Shown: positions 49,327 through 59,832, numbered from the stretch's first letter. The stretch is DNA of 64,000 nt from Streptomyces marincola (GCF_020410765.1 NZ_CP084541.1:4545001-4609000), one strand, 5' to 3'. Translations and numbers: made by a program. Notes: a model not told the origin generated them from the letters alone.

Positions 49327-51111
49327 TCAGTCGCCGGACGTACCGGTCGGCGGGGGCAGCCTGCCGAGGGCGCGCCGCAGGCGTGCGATGTCCTTCCTGA
49401 TACCACCCACCTCCTCCCGCGAGGCCAGGTGCGCGCGCACGTCGAGCACCCACTCGTAGTCGCTCCTGAGCCGCTGGAGCCGGCGCACCCCCGCCGCGCC
49501 GGCCGGGCGCGGCACCCTCGCGAGGTCGTCGCCGAGGCGTATCAGCTGCTCGTCGGTCGCCCGGGCCGCGCGCTCCGCTTCGGCCAGCAGGACGGCGGCC
49601 CGCTCCGCGGGCAGGGCCGCCAGCAGGCCGCGCCGCCTGGCCGCCGCGCGGACGCGGCGTGCGCGACGGCCGTGCGGCGTGAGGTTCCGCGCGAGGAGCG
49701 GCAGCAGAAGCGCCGCGACCGCGAGGAGCAGGATCTGCGCCGCCGTCCGCAGCCCCGCGTCGTCCGTGCCACCGGTCGCCGGCTCCGCGCCGCCGGCCGC
49801 CGGCTCCGCGATGCCGAGCCGGTCCATCTCACCCAGCAGGTCGGTCAGGGTCTCCCCGAGGAACGCCTCGCTGCCGTGCGCCCAGCCGGCCGCCTCGACG
49901 AACGCGGCGTCACCGGTCGCCGAGGTGTCCCGTACATGGCCGCCGTGGTAGGGGTCGACGGTGAACACCGCGACGTTCCGCCCGTCGGGTGCCACCAGCT
50001 CCGCGAGCGCGGACTCCTCGCTCGGCAGGGTGCCACCGGCCCGCAGTTCGAGTACGGGGTGCGGCAGGAAGGCCACGCCTGCCGCCGGGTCCGCCGCGGC
50101 CAGCTCCTCCCCGAGCGCGGCCAGCTCCTCCGGCCCGGTCCGCCAGTCGGATATGCCCGGGTGAACGTAGACGGGGGCCTCCGCGAGCGCGTCCCGCGCG
50201 GTCTCGGTGACCTCGGTGGGGGAGAGCAGCGCGGCGAGCAGCGCCAGCCGCTGCGGCACCTCGCGGACCGGCAGGTCCGTGATGGCGGAGGCGCCGATGA
50301 CCGTCTCCAGGTCGCTGATGTCGAACGGCACGTCGGGCCCCGCGCCGAACACCGCGGCGAACGACCCGTCGTCCTCCCACTGGATCAGGACGGCCACGCC
50401 GTCGTCGGGCAGCCCGGTGAGCATCGGGGCCTGCGCCTCGGCCAGATCCCCGCCGAGGCCGGAGACGAGCGCGGCCCGCACGTTCGGCACTCCGGCGAAG
50501 GAGTCGCGCAGCAGGGCGGCGTCCAGCTCGGGGAAGGCCGCGGTGACGGCCGGGTCGACGAAGAACGGCTCCGCGCCCGCGGTGGCGGCGACCGCGGGCC
50601 GCAGGTCGTTGTCCAGGGCGTCGGGCAGCGACAGCAGGAAGTGGCCCGAGGGGATGCCGACGCGCGCGTACATCTCCTCCGACAGCTGCTCCGTGCTCAC
50701 CGGGACGTCCGCCACGGCCCAGGCGTACGCCCTGCTCGGACTGTCGCTCACGGGCGTGTGCACCTCGTTGAACACGAGGTAGACGCCCGGCTCGCCGACC
50801 CGCGCGGCCAACTCCTCGGCCGCCGCGTCCCCCTCGGGTATCTCCTCGGTCAGCAGCGCCACCCTGACCGGTGTCCGCGCCTCCGCGTAGCGGGCGCGCA
50901 TCAGCGCCAGGGCCTGCTCGTCGATGTCCTCGTAGTCCTCGGCCGCCCACACCCCCGGCCCCGCCGCCAGCGCGTCGGCCGCCTCCGCCAGCTGCTCCGC
51001 CGCCCGCGCCGGCGGGGCCAGGAGCAGACCGGCCAGCAGCACCCACGCCGTCAGGCCGGCGAGTGCCGCCGACCGCGCCGCCCGGCCCGCCGGGCCCGGC
51101 CCTTTCCGCAT
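49327..51111 (-). CDS. Secreted, C-terminally anchored TPM-like protein
   Basis: A 594-aa protein with a signal peptide (AALAGLTAWVLLAGLLLAPPARAAE), a large extracytoplasmic part and a single membrane helix near 457-477 (AAQILLLAVAALLLPLLARN) followed by a cytoplasmic coiled coil rich in Arg and Glu. The first domain (ALALMRARYAEARTPVRVAL to RAYAWAVADVPV) has the look of actinobacterial TPM-like proteins, but I am not certain of the family. It is divergent from the Ser/Thr kinase gene with 93 bp between starts, so it may be the envelope partner of that kinase. ATG at 51111 is chosen for the signal peptide. Confidence 0.72.
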   Translation of the reverse strand: MRKGPGPAGRAARSAALAGLTAWVLLAGLLLAPPARAAEQLAEAADALAAGPGVWAAEDYEDIDEQALALMRARYAEARTPVRVALLTEEIPEGDAAAEELAARVGEPGVYLVFNEVHTPVSDSPSRAYAWAVADVPVSTEQLSEEMYARVGIPSGHFLLSLPDALDNDLRPAVAATAGAEPFFVDPAVTAAFPELDAALLRDSFAGVPNVRAALVSGLGGDLAEAQAPMLTGLPDDGVAVLIQWEDDGSFAAVFGAGPDVPFDISDLETVIGASAITDLPVREVPQRLALLAALLSPTEVTETARDALAEAPVYVHPGISDWRTGPEELAALGEELAAADPAAGVAFLPHPVLELRAGGTLPSEESALAELVAPDGRNVAVFTVDPYHGGHVRDTSATGDAAFVEAAGWAHGSEAFLGETLTDLLGEMDRLGIAEPAAGGAEPATGGTDDAGLRTAAQILLLAVAALLLPLLARNLTPHGRRARRVRAAARRRGLLAALPAERAAVLLAEAERAARATDEQLIRLGDDLARVPRPAGAAGVRRLQRLRSDYEWVLDVRAHLASREEVGGIRKDIARLRRALGRLPPPTGTSGD

Positions 51112-51204
51112 CGCGCCCCCGCCCGATCGCCCCGTCCGTTCCTCGCTGTGCGATCCTAGGCCGTCGCACTGACAGCCCGGCAAGTGAACGGCGGGGGGTG
51201 GCCG

Positions 51205-52620
<1,416 letters not shown>

Positions 52621-52641
52621 CCCCCGGCTGAGGCCGCCGGG

Positions 52642-52647
52642 TAGATT
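52642..52647 (+). promoter_or_regulatory. Leaderless -10 box of fumC
   Basis: TAGATT lies 7 nt before the ATG at 52655, and no ribosome site is seen. Confidence 0.45.
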
Positions 52648-52654
52648 CGTCCCC

Positions 52655-54058
52655 ATGAGTGGCATGACTGGTACGAACGAATACCGCGTCGAGCACGACT
52701 CGATGGGCGAGGTGCGGGTGCCCGCGGACGCCAGGTGGCGCGCGCAGACGCAGCGTGCCGTGGAGAACTTCCCGATCTCGGGCCAGCGCATCGAGCGGTC
52801 GCACATCGCCGCCCTCGCGCGGATCAAGGCGGCGGCGGCCACGGTCAACGCCGAGCTCGGCGTGATCGAGAAGGACATGGCCGAGGCCATCGTCCAGGCG
52901 GCGGACGAGGTGGCCGAGGGCCGCTGGGACGACCACTTCCCCGTCGACGTCTTCCAGACCGGCTCCGGCACCTCTTCGAACATGAACACCAACGAGGTGC
53001 TCGCGACGCTGGCGACCGAGCGCCTCGGCCGCCCGGTGCACCCCAACGACCACGTCAACGCCAGCCAGTCCTCCAACGACGTGTTCCCGTCCTCGATCCA
53101 CATCGCCGCCACCGGGGCGGTGACCGGCGAGCTGATCCCGGCCCTGGTGCACCTGGCCGAGTCGCTGGAGCGCAAGGGCGCGGAGTTCGCCGAGGTGGTG
53201 AAGTCGGGGCGCACGCACCTCATGGACGCGACCCCCGTCACCCTGGGGCAGGAGTTCGACGGGTACGCCGCTCAGGTGCGTTACGGCGTGGAGCGCCTCA
53301 ACGCCTCGCTGCCCCGGCTCGCCGAGCTGCCGCTCGGCGGCACCGCCGTCGGGACGGGCATCAACACGCCGCCCGGTTTCTCCGCCGCCGTCATCGCCGA
53401 GGTCGCCCGCACGACCGGGCTGCCGCTGACCGAGGCCCGCGACCACTTCGAGGCGCAGGGCGCCCGGGACGGCCTGGTGGAGGCCTCGGGCCAGCTGCGG
53501 ACCATCGCCGTGTCGCTCACCAAGATCTGCAACGACCTGCGCTGGATGTCCTCCGGGCCCCGCACGGGCCTCGCCGAGATCGCCCTGCCCGACCTCCAGC
53601 CGGGCTCCTCGATCATGCCGGGCAAGGTCAACCCGGTGATCCCCGAGGCCGTGCTCATGGTCGCCGCGCAGGTCATCGGCAACGACGTGACGGTCACCAC
53701 GGCCGGCGCCTCGGGCAACTTCGAGCTGAACGTCATGCTCCCGGTGATCGCCAAGAACCTGCTGGAGTCCGTCCGGCTGCTGGCGAACGCCTCCCGCCTG
53801 CTCGCCGACCGCACGGTCGACGGCATCACGGCGAACGCGGAACGGGCCAAGGAGTACGCCGAGTCCTCGCCCTCCGTGGTGACGCCGCTCAACCGGTACA
53901 TCGGCTACGAGGCCGCGGCGAAGGTCGCCAAGCAGGCGCTCGCCGAGCGCAAGACCATTCGCGAGACGGTACTCGATGCGGGGTATGTCGAGCGCGGCGA
54001 GTTGACGATCGAGCAGCTCGACGAGGCCCTCGACGTGCTGCGCATGACCAGGCCGTGA
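52655..54058 (+). CDS. fumC: Class II fumarase
   Basis: Reversible hydration of fumarate to malate in the TCA cycle; a homotetrameric oxygen-stable enzyme. The 467-aa length is standard. The aspartase/fumarase signature GSSIMPGKVNP (near 321-331) carries the catalytic-loop serine; TGSGTSSNMNTNEV, NASQSSNDVFP and the catalytic histidine region SGRTHLMDATPVTLGQE are present. The start ATG is 7 nt downstream of TAGATT. An in-frame ATG three codons on (MTGTNEY) cannot be excluded. The next gene begins 56 nt after its stop. Confidence 0.96.
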   Translation: MSGMTGTNEYRVEHDSMGEVRVPADARWRAQTQRAVENFPISGQRIERSHIAALARIKAAAATVNAELGVIEKDMAEAIVQAADEVAEGRWDDHFPVDVFQTGSGTSSNMNTNEVLATLATERLGRPVHPNDHVNASQSSNDVFPSSIHIAATGAVTGELIPALVHLAESLERKGAEFAEVVKSGRTHLMDATPVTLGQEFDGYAAQVRYGVERLNASLPRLAELPLGGTAVGTGINTPPGFSAAVIAEVARTTGLPLTEARDHFEAQGARDGLVEASGQLRTIAVSLTKICNDLRWMSSGPRTGLAEIALPDLQPGSSIMPGKVNPVIPEAVLMVAAQVIGNDVTVTTAGASGNFELNVMLPVIAKNLLESVRLLANASRLLADRTVDGITANAERAKEYAESSPSVVTPLNRYIGYEAAAKVAKQALAERKTIRETVLDAGYVERGELTIEQLDEALDVLRMTRP

Positions 54059-54102
54059 ACAACCCGGCCGCCGGATGCGCCCGCTGTCCGCGTCGACCCG
54101 AA

Positions 54103-54108
54103 TACCAT
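54103..54108 (+). promoter_or_regulatory. Leaderless -10 box of the DUF402 gene
   Basis: TACCAT lies exactly 6 nt before the ATG at 54115; no ribosome site present. Confidence 0.5.
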
Positions 54109-54114
54109 GTGTAG

Positions 54115-54834
54115 ATGACAACGGGAACAGACGCGACAGGCGGCGCGCATCCATGGCGGCCGGGGGACCACATCCTGTGGCGCTACCGCGCCAACGGGTC
54201 CGACCTGTTCCACATCTGCCGCCCGGTCACCGTGGTCCGGGACGCGCCGGGGCTGCTCGCGGTCTGGATGGCTCCCGGCACCGAGTGCATCAAGCCGGAG
54301 CTGGCCGACGGGACCGCGGTCCACGACGAGCCGCTGGCCACCCGCTACACCAAGCCGAGGACCACGGTGCGGTCCCGCTGGTTCGGGGCCGGCGTGCTCA
54401 AGCTGGCCCGCCCCGGCGAACCCTGGTCCGTGTGGCTTTTCTGGGATCGGGGCTGGCGCTTCAAGAACTGGTACGTCAATCTTGAGGAACCCCGGCGGCG
54501 GTGGCCGGGCGGGGTCGATTCCGAGGATCACTTTCTCGACATCGCGGTCTACCCCGACCGCAGCTGGGAGTGGCGGGACGAGGACGAATTCGCCCAGGCG
54601 CAGCAGGCGGGCCTGCTGGACGCCGGGCAGGCGGAACGCATCCGCGCGGCCGGTCGCGAGGCGACCCGGCTCATCCGCGCCTGGGGGCGTCCGTTCTCCG
54701 AGACCTGGGCCTCCTGGCGGCCGGATCCGCGCTGGCGGACCCCCCAGCTGCCCGGAGACTGGGACCGGCCCGCCACCGGCCCGGCCCCCGTCGCGGAGGC
54801 CCGCCGCCTGCCGCCCCGCCCGAGAGCCTCTTGA
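54115..54834 (+). CDS. DUF402-family protein (FomD-like)
   Basis: A 239-aa soluble protein. The family core is clear: FKNWYVNLEEPRRRWPGG, DSEDHFLDIAVYPDRSWEWR and DEDEFAQAQQAGLLDAGQAE. DUF402 proteins include FomD, which hydrolyses a cytidylylated intermediate in fosfomycin synthesis, and a nucleoside tri/diphosphate phosphatase of Staphylococcus; metal-binding acids are in the D-x-F-L-D-I and DEDEF stretches. A nucleotide or sugar-nucleotide phosphatase role is likely here. The ATG follows TACCAT by 6 nt. It precedes the SpoIIE-family gene by 93 bp. Confidence 0.85.
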   Translation: MTTGTDATGGAHPWRPGDHILWRYRANGSDLFHICRPVTVVRDAPGLLAVWMAPGTECIKPELADGTAVHDEPLATRYTKPRTTVRSRWFGAGVLKLARPGEPWSVWLFWDRGWRFKNWYVNLEEPRRRWPGGVDSEDHFLDIAVYPDRSWEWRDEDEFAQAQQAGLLDAGQAERIRAAGREATRLIRAWGRPFSETWASWRPDPRWRTPQLPGDWDRPATGPAPVAEARRLPPRPRAS

Positions 54835-54927
54835 ATCGACCCCGGCCGACAACCGTAGGATCGACCCCCACAACCGCACAACGCCCCCACACCGCACGCT
54901 AGTTCCCGCCTGGATGGACTTCCCCTC

Positions 54928-56784
54928 GTGACGGACCCGACCCCACCGCAGCCCGTGGCTCGCACGGCGGACGTACCCGCGTTCGCCGACAGCTCGGGGC
55001 TTCCGCACGCCCGCTCCGAGCCGGAGTCCGTCGAGCAGCCACCCGCGCGTCCGGCGTCGGGCGAGGGACTGAACGGCGGGACGGGCGACAACGACCGGCT
55101 GCGGTTCGTGGGTGCGGCCACGCGCCGCATCGCGCGGGGGCTCGACCTGGACGAGATCGTGCTCGGCCTGTGCCGCGCGTCGGTGCCGACGTTCTCCGAC
55201 GCCATCCTCGTCTACCTCCGGCATCCGCTGCCCGTCGGCGACGAGCAGCCCGTCACGCCGTGGGTCCTCAAGCTGCGCAGGACCGACCGCATTCCCGAGG
55301 CACTGGCCCTCGGCTCGGTCGGCGACCCGCGCGCGGACGCCTCGGGTCCCGTGCTCCCCATGCTGGCCAGCGCGACCCCGCTGGTCGAGGTGCGCGGGAA
55401 CGGGCCGCTCGCCGAGGTGCTGCGGGGCGTGCGGCCGGTGTTCGTGGAGTCCCAGGTGCCCAAGGCCGCGCTGCGCGAGCTGACCGGGGCGGTGGCGCTG
55501 CCCGAGGGGCAGCGCGCGATCCTCGCGCCGCTGCGCGGCCGGCGCCGCGTGATCGGCGCGGCGGTGTTCCTGCGCCGGCCCGACCGGCCGTCGTTCGAGG
55601 CGGAGGACCTCCAGGTCGCGCAGCAGCTCGCGACCCACTCGGCGCTCGGCGTCGACAAGGCGGTGCTGTACGGGCGCGAGGCGTCGATCGCCGACGAGTT
55701 GCAGCGCACGATGCTCCCCGACGACCTGCCGCAGCCGACGGGCGTGCGGCTGGCGAGCCGCTACCTCCCGGCCGCGCAGTCCGCGCGCGTCGGCGGCGAC
55801 TGGTACGACGCGATTCCGCTGCCCGGCAGCCGCGTGGCCCTGGTCGTCGGCGACGTGATGGGGCACTCGACGACCTCGGCGGCCATCATGGGCCAGCTGC
55901 GGACGACCGTGCAGACGCTGGCCGGGCTCGACCTGCCGCCGCAGGAGGTGCTGCACCACCTCGACGAGCAGGCGCAGCGCCTGGGCACCGACCGCATGGC
56001 GACCTGCCTGTACGCGGTCTACGACCCGGTCGCGCACCGCATCACGGCGGCGAACGCGGGGCACCCGCCGCCCGTCCTGCTGCACGTGGACGGGTCGACG
56101 GAGGTGCTCGACCTGCCGCCGAACGCGCCGATCGGCGTGGGCGGCGTCGACTTCGAGACGGTGGAGCTGGCCGCGCCCGCGGGCGCGACCCTGGTGCTGT
56201 ACACCGACGGCCTGGTGGAGTCCCGCAGCCGCGACGTCATGACCGGCGTGGAGCACCTGCGCGGGCGGCTGGCCGAGATCTCGCGGCTGGTCCGGCCCAA
56301 CTCGGCGGCGCCGCTCGAACCGCTGTGCGACGAGATCCTGGACATCGTCGGCCCCGGCGACCGCGACGACGACATCGCGCTGCTCGCGGCCAGGTTCGAG
56401 GGCATCGCGCCCGACGACGTGGCGTACTGCCGCCTGGACCCGCGCGCGGAGTCGGTGCGCGAGGCCCGGCGGCTGGTGCGCGAGAGCCTGGCGCGCTGGG
56501 AGCTGGGCGAGCTTGAGGACTCGGTCGAGCTGCTGGTCAGCGAGGTCGTCACGAACGCGGTCAGGTACGCGGAACGCCCGGTCTCGGTACGGCTGCTGCG
56601 CACCGACGTGCTGCGCTGCGAGGTCGGGGACGACGTGCCCCAGCTGCCGCGGCTGCGGCAGGCGGGCCCGGCGGACGAGGGCGGGCGAGGCCTGTACCTC
56701 GTGCAGCGGCTGGCGCGGCAGTGGGGGGCGACGCGGCTGAGCACGGGCAAGCTGGTGTGGTTCGAGATGGCACCGCCGCCCTAG
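54928..56784 (+). CDS. GAF-SpoIIE phosphatase-HATPase regulator
   Basis: A 618-aa three-part cytoplasmic regulator. Residues about 50-215 form a GAF-like sensor, 230-450 a PP2C/SpoIIE phosphatase (VGGDWYDAIPLPGSRVALVV, GDVMGHSTTSAAIMGQL, TLVLYTDGLVESRSRDV, DRDDDIALLAARF), and 470-615 an RsbW-type ATP-binding kinase domain (ELLVSEVVTNAVRYAERPVS, GGRGLYLVQRLARQWGATR). Such proteins usually control anti-sigma/anti-anti-sigma switches; Streptomyces has many. GTG at 54928 has no good ribosome site, so the exact start is uncertain. No anti-anti-sigma gene is adjacent. Confidence 0.9.
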   Translation: MTDPTPPQPVARTADVPAFADSSGLPHARSEPESVEQPPARPASGEGLNGGTGDNDRLRFVGAATRRIARGLDLDEIVLGLCRASVPTFSDAILVYLRHPLPVGDEQPVTPWVLKLRRTDRIPEALALGSVGDPRADASGPVLPMLASATPLVEVRGNGPLAEVLRGVRPVFVESQVPKAALRELTGAVALPEGQRAILAPLRGRRRVIGAAVFLRRPDRPSFEAEDLQVAQQLATHSALGVDKAVLYGREASIADELQRTMLPDDLPQPTGVRLASRYLPAAQSARVGGDWYDAIPLPGSRVALVVGDVMGHSTTSAAIMGQLRTTVQTLAGLDLPPQEVLHHLDEQAQRLGTDRMATCLYAVYDPVAHRITAANAGHPPPVLLHVDGSTEVLDLPPNAPIGVGGVDFETVELAAPAGATLVLYTDGLVESRSRDVMTGVEHLRGRLAEISRLVRPNSAAPLEPLCDEILDIVGPGDRDDDIALLAARFEGIAPDDVAYCRLDPRAESVREARRLVRESLARWELGELEDSVELLVSEVVTNAVRYAERPVSVRLLRTDVLRCEVGDDVPQLPRLRQAGPADEGGRGLYLVQRLARQWGATRLSTGKLVWFEMAPPP

Positions 56785-56941
56785 CTGCTCCGCCTCGCGG
56801 GCGCCCGGCCCGTTCTGCGACCGCCGGCGTCGGACGGCGCGTTCGGCGCGACGGCCGAGAGCCCGGACAGCAGGCCACGGCCCTGCCGCGCGGCAGTCCG
56901 CCCCGCGACCGCGCGGGCCTCTCGCCGTCGCGGAGTGGACT

Positions 56942-57328
56942 TCAGCTTCCGGCGGATTCGGTCGGTTCGGCCGTTCCGTCCGGCTCCCGGCCCGCCTCGG
57001 CGGCCTGGCCGGTCCCCGTGTCCCTGTGGTCGTCGGTCGCGTCGCCGCCGCGCGCCCGTTCGCTGTCGCCGCGCGTTCGCCCCTGACCGTCCGCCGGGCC
57101 CGCCCGGTGCCCGGCCCCGGGCGGCCGGCCGCGCCTGGGGTGCGGCCGGGCGCCGGACGGCAGCCGTCCGGCTTCCCTGAGCGCCTGGCGCAGCAGGTAG
57201 TCGATCTGCGCGTTGGTGCTGCGCAGCTCGTCCGCCGCCCACTTGCTCAGCGCGTCGTGGACGGCCGGGTCGAGCCGCAGCAGTACTTGCTTGCGCGCCC
57301 GCCCGCGCGGCGCGGAACCCTCGGTCAC
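56942..57328 (-). CDS. Arc/RHH-like small protein coupled to the SPFH gene
   Basis: A 128-aa protein. Residues about 12-55 (KQVLLRLDPAVHDALSKWAA, then ELRSTNAQIDYLLRQAL) form a ribbon-helix-helix (Arc/MetJ-like) DNA-binding domain: a short strand with alternating basic and hydrophobic residues and two helices. The remaining half is disordered, rich in Arg, Gly, Asp and Glu. GTG at 57328 shares one base with the TAG stop of the SPFH gene, so translation is coupled. It may regulate the operon, although the SHOCT-side operator looks more like a winged-helix or PadR site. Confidence 0.78.
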   Translation of the reverse strand: MTEGSAPRGRARKQVLLRLDPAVHDALSKWAADELRSTNAQIDYLLRQALREAGRLPSGARPHPRRGRPPGAGHRAGPADGQGRTRGDSERARGGDATDDHRDTGTGQAAEAGREPDGTAEPTESAGS

Positions 57329-58305
57329 TAGTAGAGCGACCCGGTGTTCAGCACGGGCTGGGGGGAGCGGTCGCCGCACAGGACGACGAGGAGGTTGGAG
57401 ACCATCGCGGCCCTGCGCTCGTCGTCGAAGTCGACGCTGTCCAGTTGCGCCAGGCGCTCCAGCGCGGCCTCCACCATCCCGCACGCCCCGTCGACAATGG
57501 TCTCGCGTGCGGCGACCACCGCGCTGGCCTGCTGGCGCTGGAGCATGGCCGAGGCGATCTCGGGGGCGTAGGCGAGGTGGGTGAAGCGCGATTCGATGAT
57601 GCGCACGCCCGCCGCGCTGACCCGGGCGGTCAGCTCGACGGCCAGCTTCTCGGTGATCTCCTCCGCGTCACCGCGCAGGGACAGCTGGTCCTCGCCGTGG
57701 GCGTCGTAGGGGTACTCGATGGCGATGTGCCGGACGGCCGACTCGGTCTGCGTGCCGACGAATTCGATGAAGTCGTCCACCTCGAAGCTCGCCTGCGCGG
57801 TGTCCTCGACCTGCCAGACGATCACGGCGGCCAGCTCGATCGGGTTGCCGTCGGCGTCATTGACCTTGAGGACGGCCGTCTCGTGGTTGCGCACCCGGGT
57901 GGAGATCTTGGCGCGGGTGGTCAGCGGGTTGACCCAGCGCAGGCCGTCCTCGCGGATGGTGCCGGTGTAGCGGCCGAAGAACTGGACGACGCGGGCCTCG
58001 CCGGGCGCGACCATGTTCAGCCCGGTCATCAGGAAGAGCGAGGTGAGGAACGCGAGGGCGCCCACGACGATGAGCGTCACACCGAGCGCGGTGGACGCGT
58101 TGACGGTCACCGGGATGCCGATGAAGACGACGGCGAGGCCGGCGAGCGTGCCGAGGAAGGTGAGGAGGAGCGCGAAGCCGCCCGGCACGCTCCGGGCGCG
58201 GATCTCCCGCACGCGGGGGGCCGGCATGTCCGGGGTGTCGGGGGTGTCGATCGCGCGGTGGGACGTGGCGCCAGGGGCGGGTGTGCCGGGAGTTTCCGTT
58301 GTCAT
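57328..58305 (-). CDS. SPFH/band-7 membrane protein
   Basis: A 325-aa stomatin/flotillin-type protein. After a Pro/Thr-rich cytoplasmic start, two membrane helices (GFALLLTFLGTLAGLAVVFI and LIVVGALAFLTSLFLMTGLN, about 43-92) precede the SPFH domain: VAPGEARVVQFFGRYTGTIR, GLRWVNPLTTRAKISTRVRN and VSAAGVRIIESRFTHLAYAP, and a helical tail. SPFH proteins form membrane microdomain scaffolds, often with proteases. GAGGA sits 4-5 nt before the ATG. It shares a divergent control region with the DUF1707 gene. Confidence 0.9.
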   Translation of the reverse strand: MTTETPGTPAPGATSHRAIDTPDTPDMPAPRVREIRARSVPGGFALLLTFLGTLAGLAVVFIGIPVTVNASTALGVTLIVVGALAFLTSLFLMTGLNMVAPGEARVVQFFGRYTGTIREDGLRWVNPLTTRAKISTRVRNHETAVLKVNDADGNPIELAAVIVWQVEDTAQASFEVDDFIEFVGTQTESAVRHIAIEYPYDAHGEDQLSLRGDAEEITEKLAVELTARVSAAGVRIIESRFTHLAYAPEIASAMLQRQQASAVVAARETIVDGACGMVEAALERLAQLDSVDFDDERRAAMVSNLLVVLCGDRSPQPVLNTGSLY

Positions 58306-58360
58306 GCGTTCCTCGCTCGGTGCGTTAGCAATCTGATAGCACTTTATCCTACGGGGGGCT

Positions 58361-58389
58361 GGTCGCGATGTATCGCGTATCTGTAGGCT
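58361..58389. promoter_or_regulatory. Palindromic operator shared with 4067, in a divergent promoter region
   Basis: TCGCGATGTATCGCG (58363-58377) is identical to the core of the operator at 4067-4086 (arms CGCGAT/ATCGCG around GT). The -10 box TAGGCT (58384-58389) lies 7 bp beyond it and 6 nt before the GTG at 58396. The operator also faces the SPFH operon on the other strand. Confidence 0.72.
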
Positions 58390-58395
58390 GGCTCC

Positions 58396-59073
58396 GTGAA
58401 CGCTGACAATCCGCCCGCCGTGCCGCTGGACAAGCAGCCTGTCCGGGCTTCCGACGCGGACCGTGACCGGGTAGCCGACATCCTCAGGGAGGCGCTGGCC
58501 GAGGGGCGGCTCGACCCGGATGAGCACTCCGAGCGGGTCGAGGCGGTCTTCCGCTCCAAGACCATGGGCGAGCTCGAACGGCTGATCGCGGACCTGCCGG
58601 CCGGTCAGCGGCCGGCCCACGGGCCGCAGTTCGTGCCCGGCCCCTACCGGCCGGCCCCGCCGCCGTACCCGCACCAGGCGCGTGTCCCGCACGGTCCGCC
58701 CGCGGCCAACGCGACGAACGTGGTGGCCGTGCTCAGCGGCACCGCACGGCAGGGGCGTTGGCGCGTGCCCGGCAGGGTGAACGTCGTCGCCGTCTGCGGC
58801 GGCGCCGAACTCGACCTGACCGAGGCGGTCTTCGAGCAGCAGTATGTCGTCGTCAACGCGACGGCGATCTGCGGCGGCATCGAGATCAAGGTGCCGGAGA
58901 ACGTGACCCTGCGCGGCGCCGGAAGCGGCGTCATGGGCGGTTTCGAGGTGCGCGAGGCCGAGTCGCCCGAACCCCGGGCCCCCGTGGTGGTCGTCCAGGG
59001 GGTCTCGGTCTTCGGCGGCGTGGAGGCGAAGCGCGTCCCGGGCAAACTGGTGCGCGACCTCGGCCAGGGGTGA
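58396..59073 (+). CDS. DUF1707 (SHOCT-like) protein with LiaF-like C-terminus
   Basis: A 225-aa protein. The N-terminal DUF1707 domain is complete (VRASDADRDRVADILREALA, EGRLDPDEHSERVEAVFRSK); after a Pro/His-rich linker, a beta-helical region rich in repeated glycines (NVVAVCGGAELDLTEAVFEQ, AICGGIEIKVPENVTLRGAG) resembles the cell-wall-active antibiotic response domain of LiaF (DUF2154). This combination suggests envelope-stress signalling. The GTG start is backed by TAGGCT-N6-GTG. It is divergent from the SPFH operon and under the same palindrome. Confidence 0.9.
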   Translation: MNADNPPAVPLDKQPVRASDADRDRVADILREALAEGRLDPDEHSERVEAVFRSKTMGELERLIADLPAGQRPAHGPQFVPGPYRPAPPPYPHQARVPHGPPAANATNVVAVLSGTARQGRWRVPGRVNVVAVCGGAELDLTEAVFEQQYVVVNATAICGGIEIKVPENVTLRGAGSGVMGGFEVREAESPEPRAPVVVVQGVSVFGGVEAKRVPGKLVRDLGQG

Positions 59074-59258
59074 CCCGGGCGGCTGATACGACCGGCGACG
59101 TTGTCGCTCCGTGCATAAGCGTGCGCACAGCGGGTAGGGCTGGGGGGACCGTCACTCGTATGGCCGCACGGCGGGAAGGGTGAACTGCGGCTTCTCCCTT
59201 GACGAGTGAGGGTCCATCAGCCAGGAGCGACCTCCGTAGCCGTCGTCAGGAGTTGACC

Positions 59259-59624
59259 GTGCTGCAATCGTCACCGCCACAAGAGTCCCCGTGGCCACAA
59301 GCCGGCCCCGCGCAGCGCAGGTCGAGAGACGTCGCCGGGCCCTGGCACTCGGAGGCCGCGTGCCGGCGCGACGAGGCGGGGCTGTTCTTCGCCCCGTCGC
59401 AGGAGCCGACCGCGGCCCGGCTCTCCCGTGAGCAGGCGGCGAAGTCGGTGTGTGCCCGGTGCCCCGTTCTCCTCGAATGCCGTGAGCACGCGCTGCTCCA
59501 GCCCGAGCCGTACGGCGTGTGGGGCGGCCTGACGGCCGCCGAGCGCCGCGTCGTGCTCAGCCGGAGGCGGCGCCGTGAGGCCGCCACGGGTGGCCGCGGC
59601 GCGGACATCACCCGCATCGCCTGA
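59259..59624 (+). CDS. WhiB-like (Wbl) iron-sulfur regulator
   Basis: A 121-aa Wbl protein. The four cysteines that hold a [4Fe-4S] cluster are present as AACRR and C-A-R-C-PVLLEC, followed by the turn PYGVWGGLTAAERR and a basic tail (SRRRRREAATG), the hallmarks of the family. These proteins bind a principal sigma factor and redox-tune transcription. GTG at 59259 has CAGGAG at good spacing; the ATG 20 codons upstream would start before that site. From memory of gene order beside glpX this may be the wblI-like member, but I do not assert it. Confidence 0.92.
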   Translation: MLQSSPPQESPWPQAGPAQRRSRDVAGPWHSEAACRRDEAGLFFAPSQEPTAARLSREQAAKSVCARCPVLLECREHALLQPEPYGVWGGLTAAERRVVLSRRRRREAATGGRGADITRIA

Positions 59625-59763
59625 CACACCCGGTACACACAGGCCGTCCGCAGCGACGCCCGTCCGGCCCGTACCCGCCCGGGCCCGGGTCCCGCTCCGG
59701 CGTCCCGGCCGGCGCCGTTCTCCACCGCGCGTCCAGCCGGCCTCCGGCCGTGCCGTGCCGCGA

Positions 59764-59799
59764 CCCGTGCCGTGCCGCCGGGTGGCGGCACGGCACGGG
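59764..59799. terminator. 16-bp perfect hairpin between convergent wbl and glpX genes
   Basis: CCCGTGCCGTGCCGCC, loop GGGT, GGCGGCACGGCACGGG. No T tract. 34 nt from the glpX stop; likely bidirectional. Confidence 0.75.
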
Positions 59800-59832
59800 C
59801 GGCCACCGGCTGAGCCGCCCCGGGCGTCCGCC

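Noticed and set aside
53889..54173. Minus-strand small frame over the fumC/DUF402 junction
   Set aside because: Overlaps the conserved end of fumC and the leaderless start of DUF402; sequence is not protein-like.
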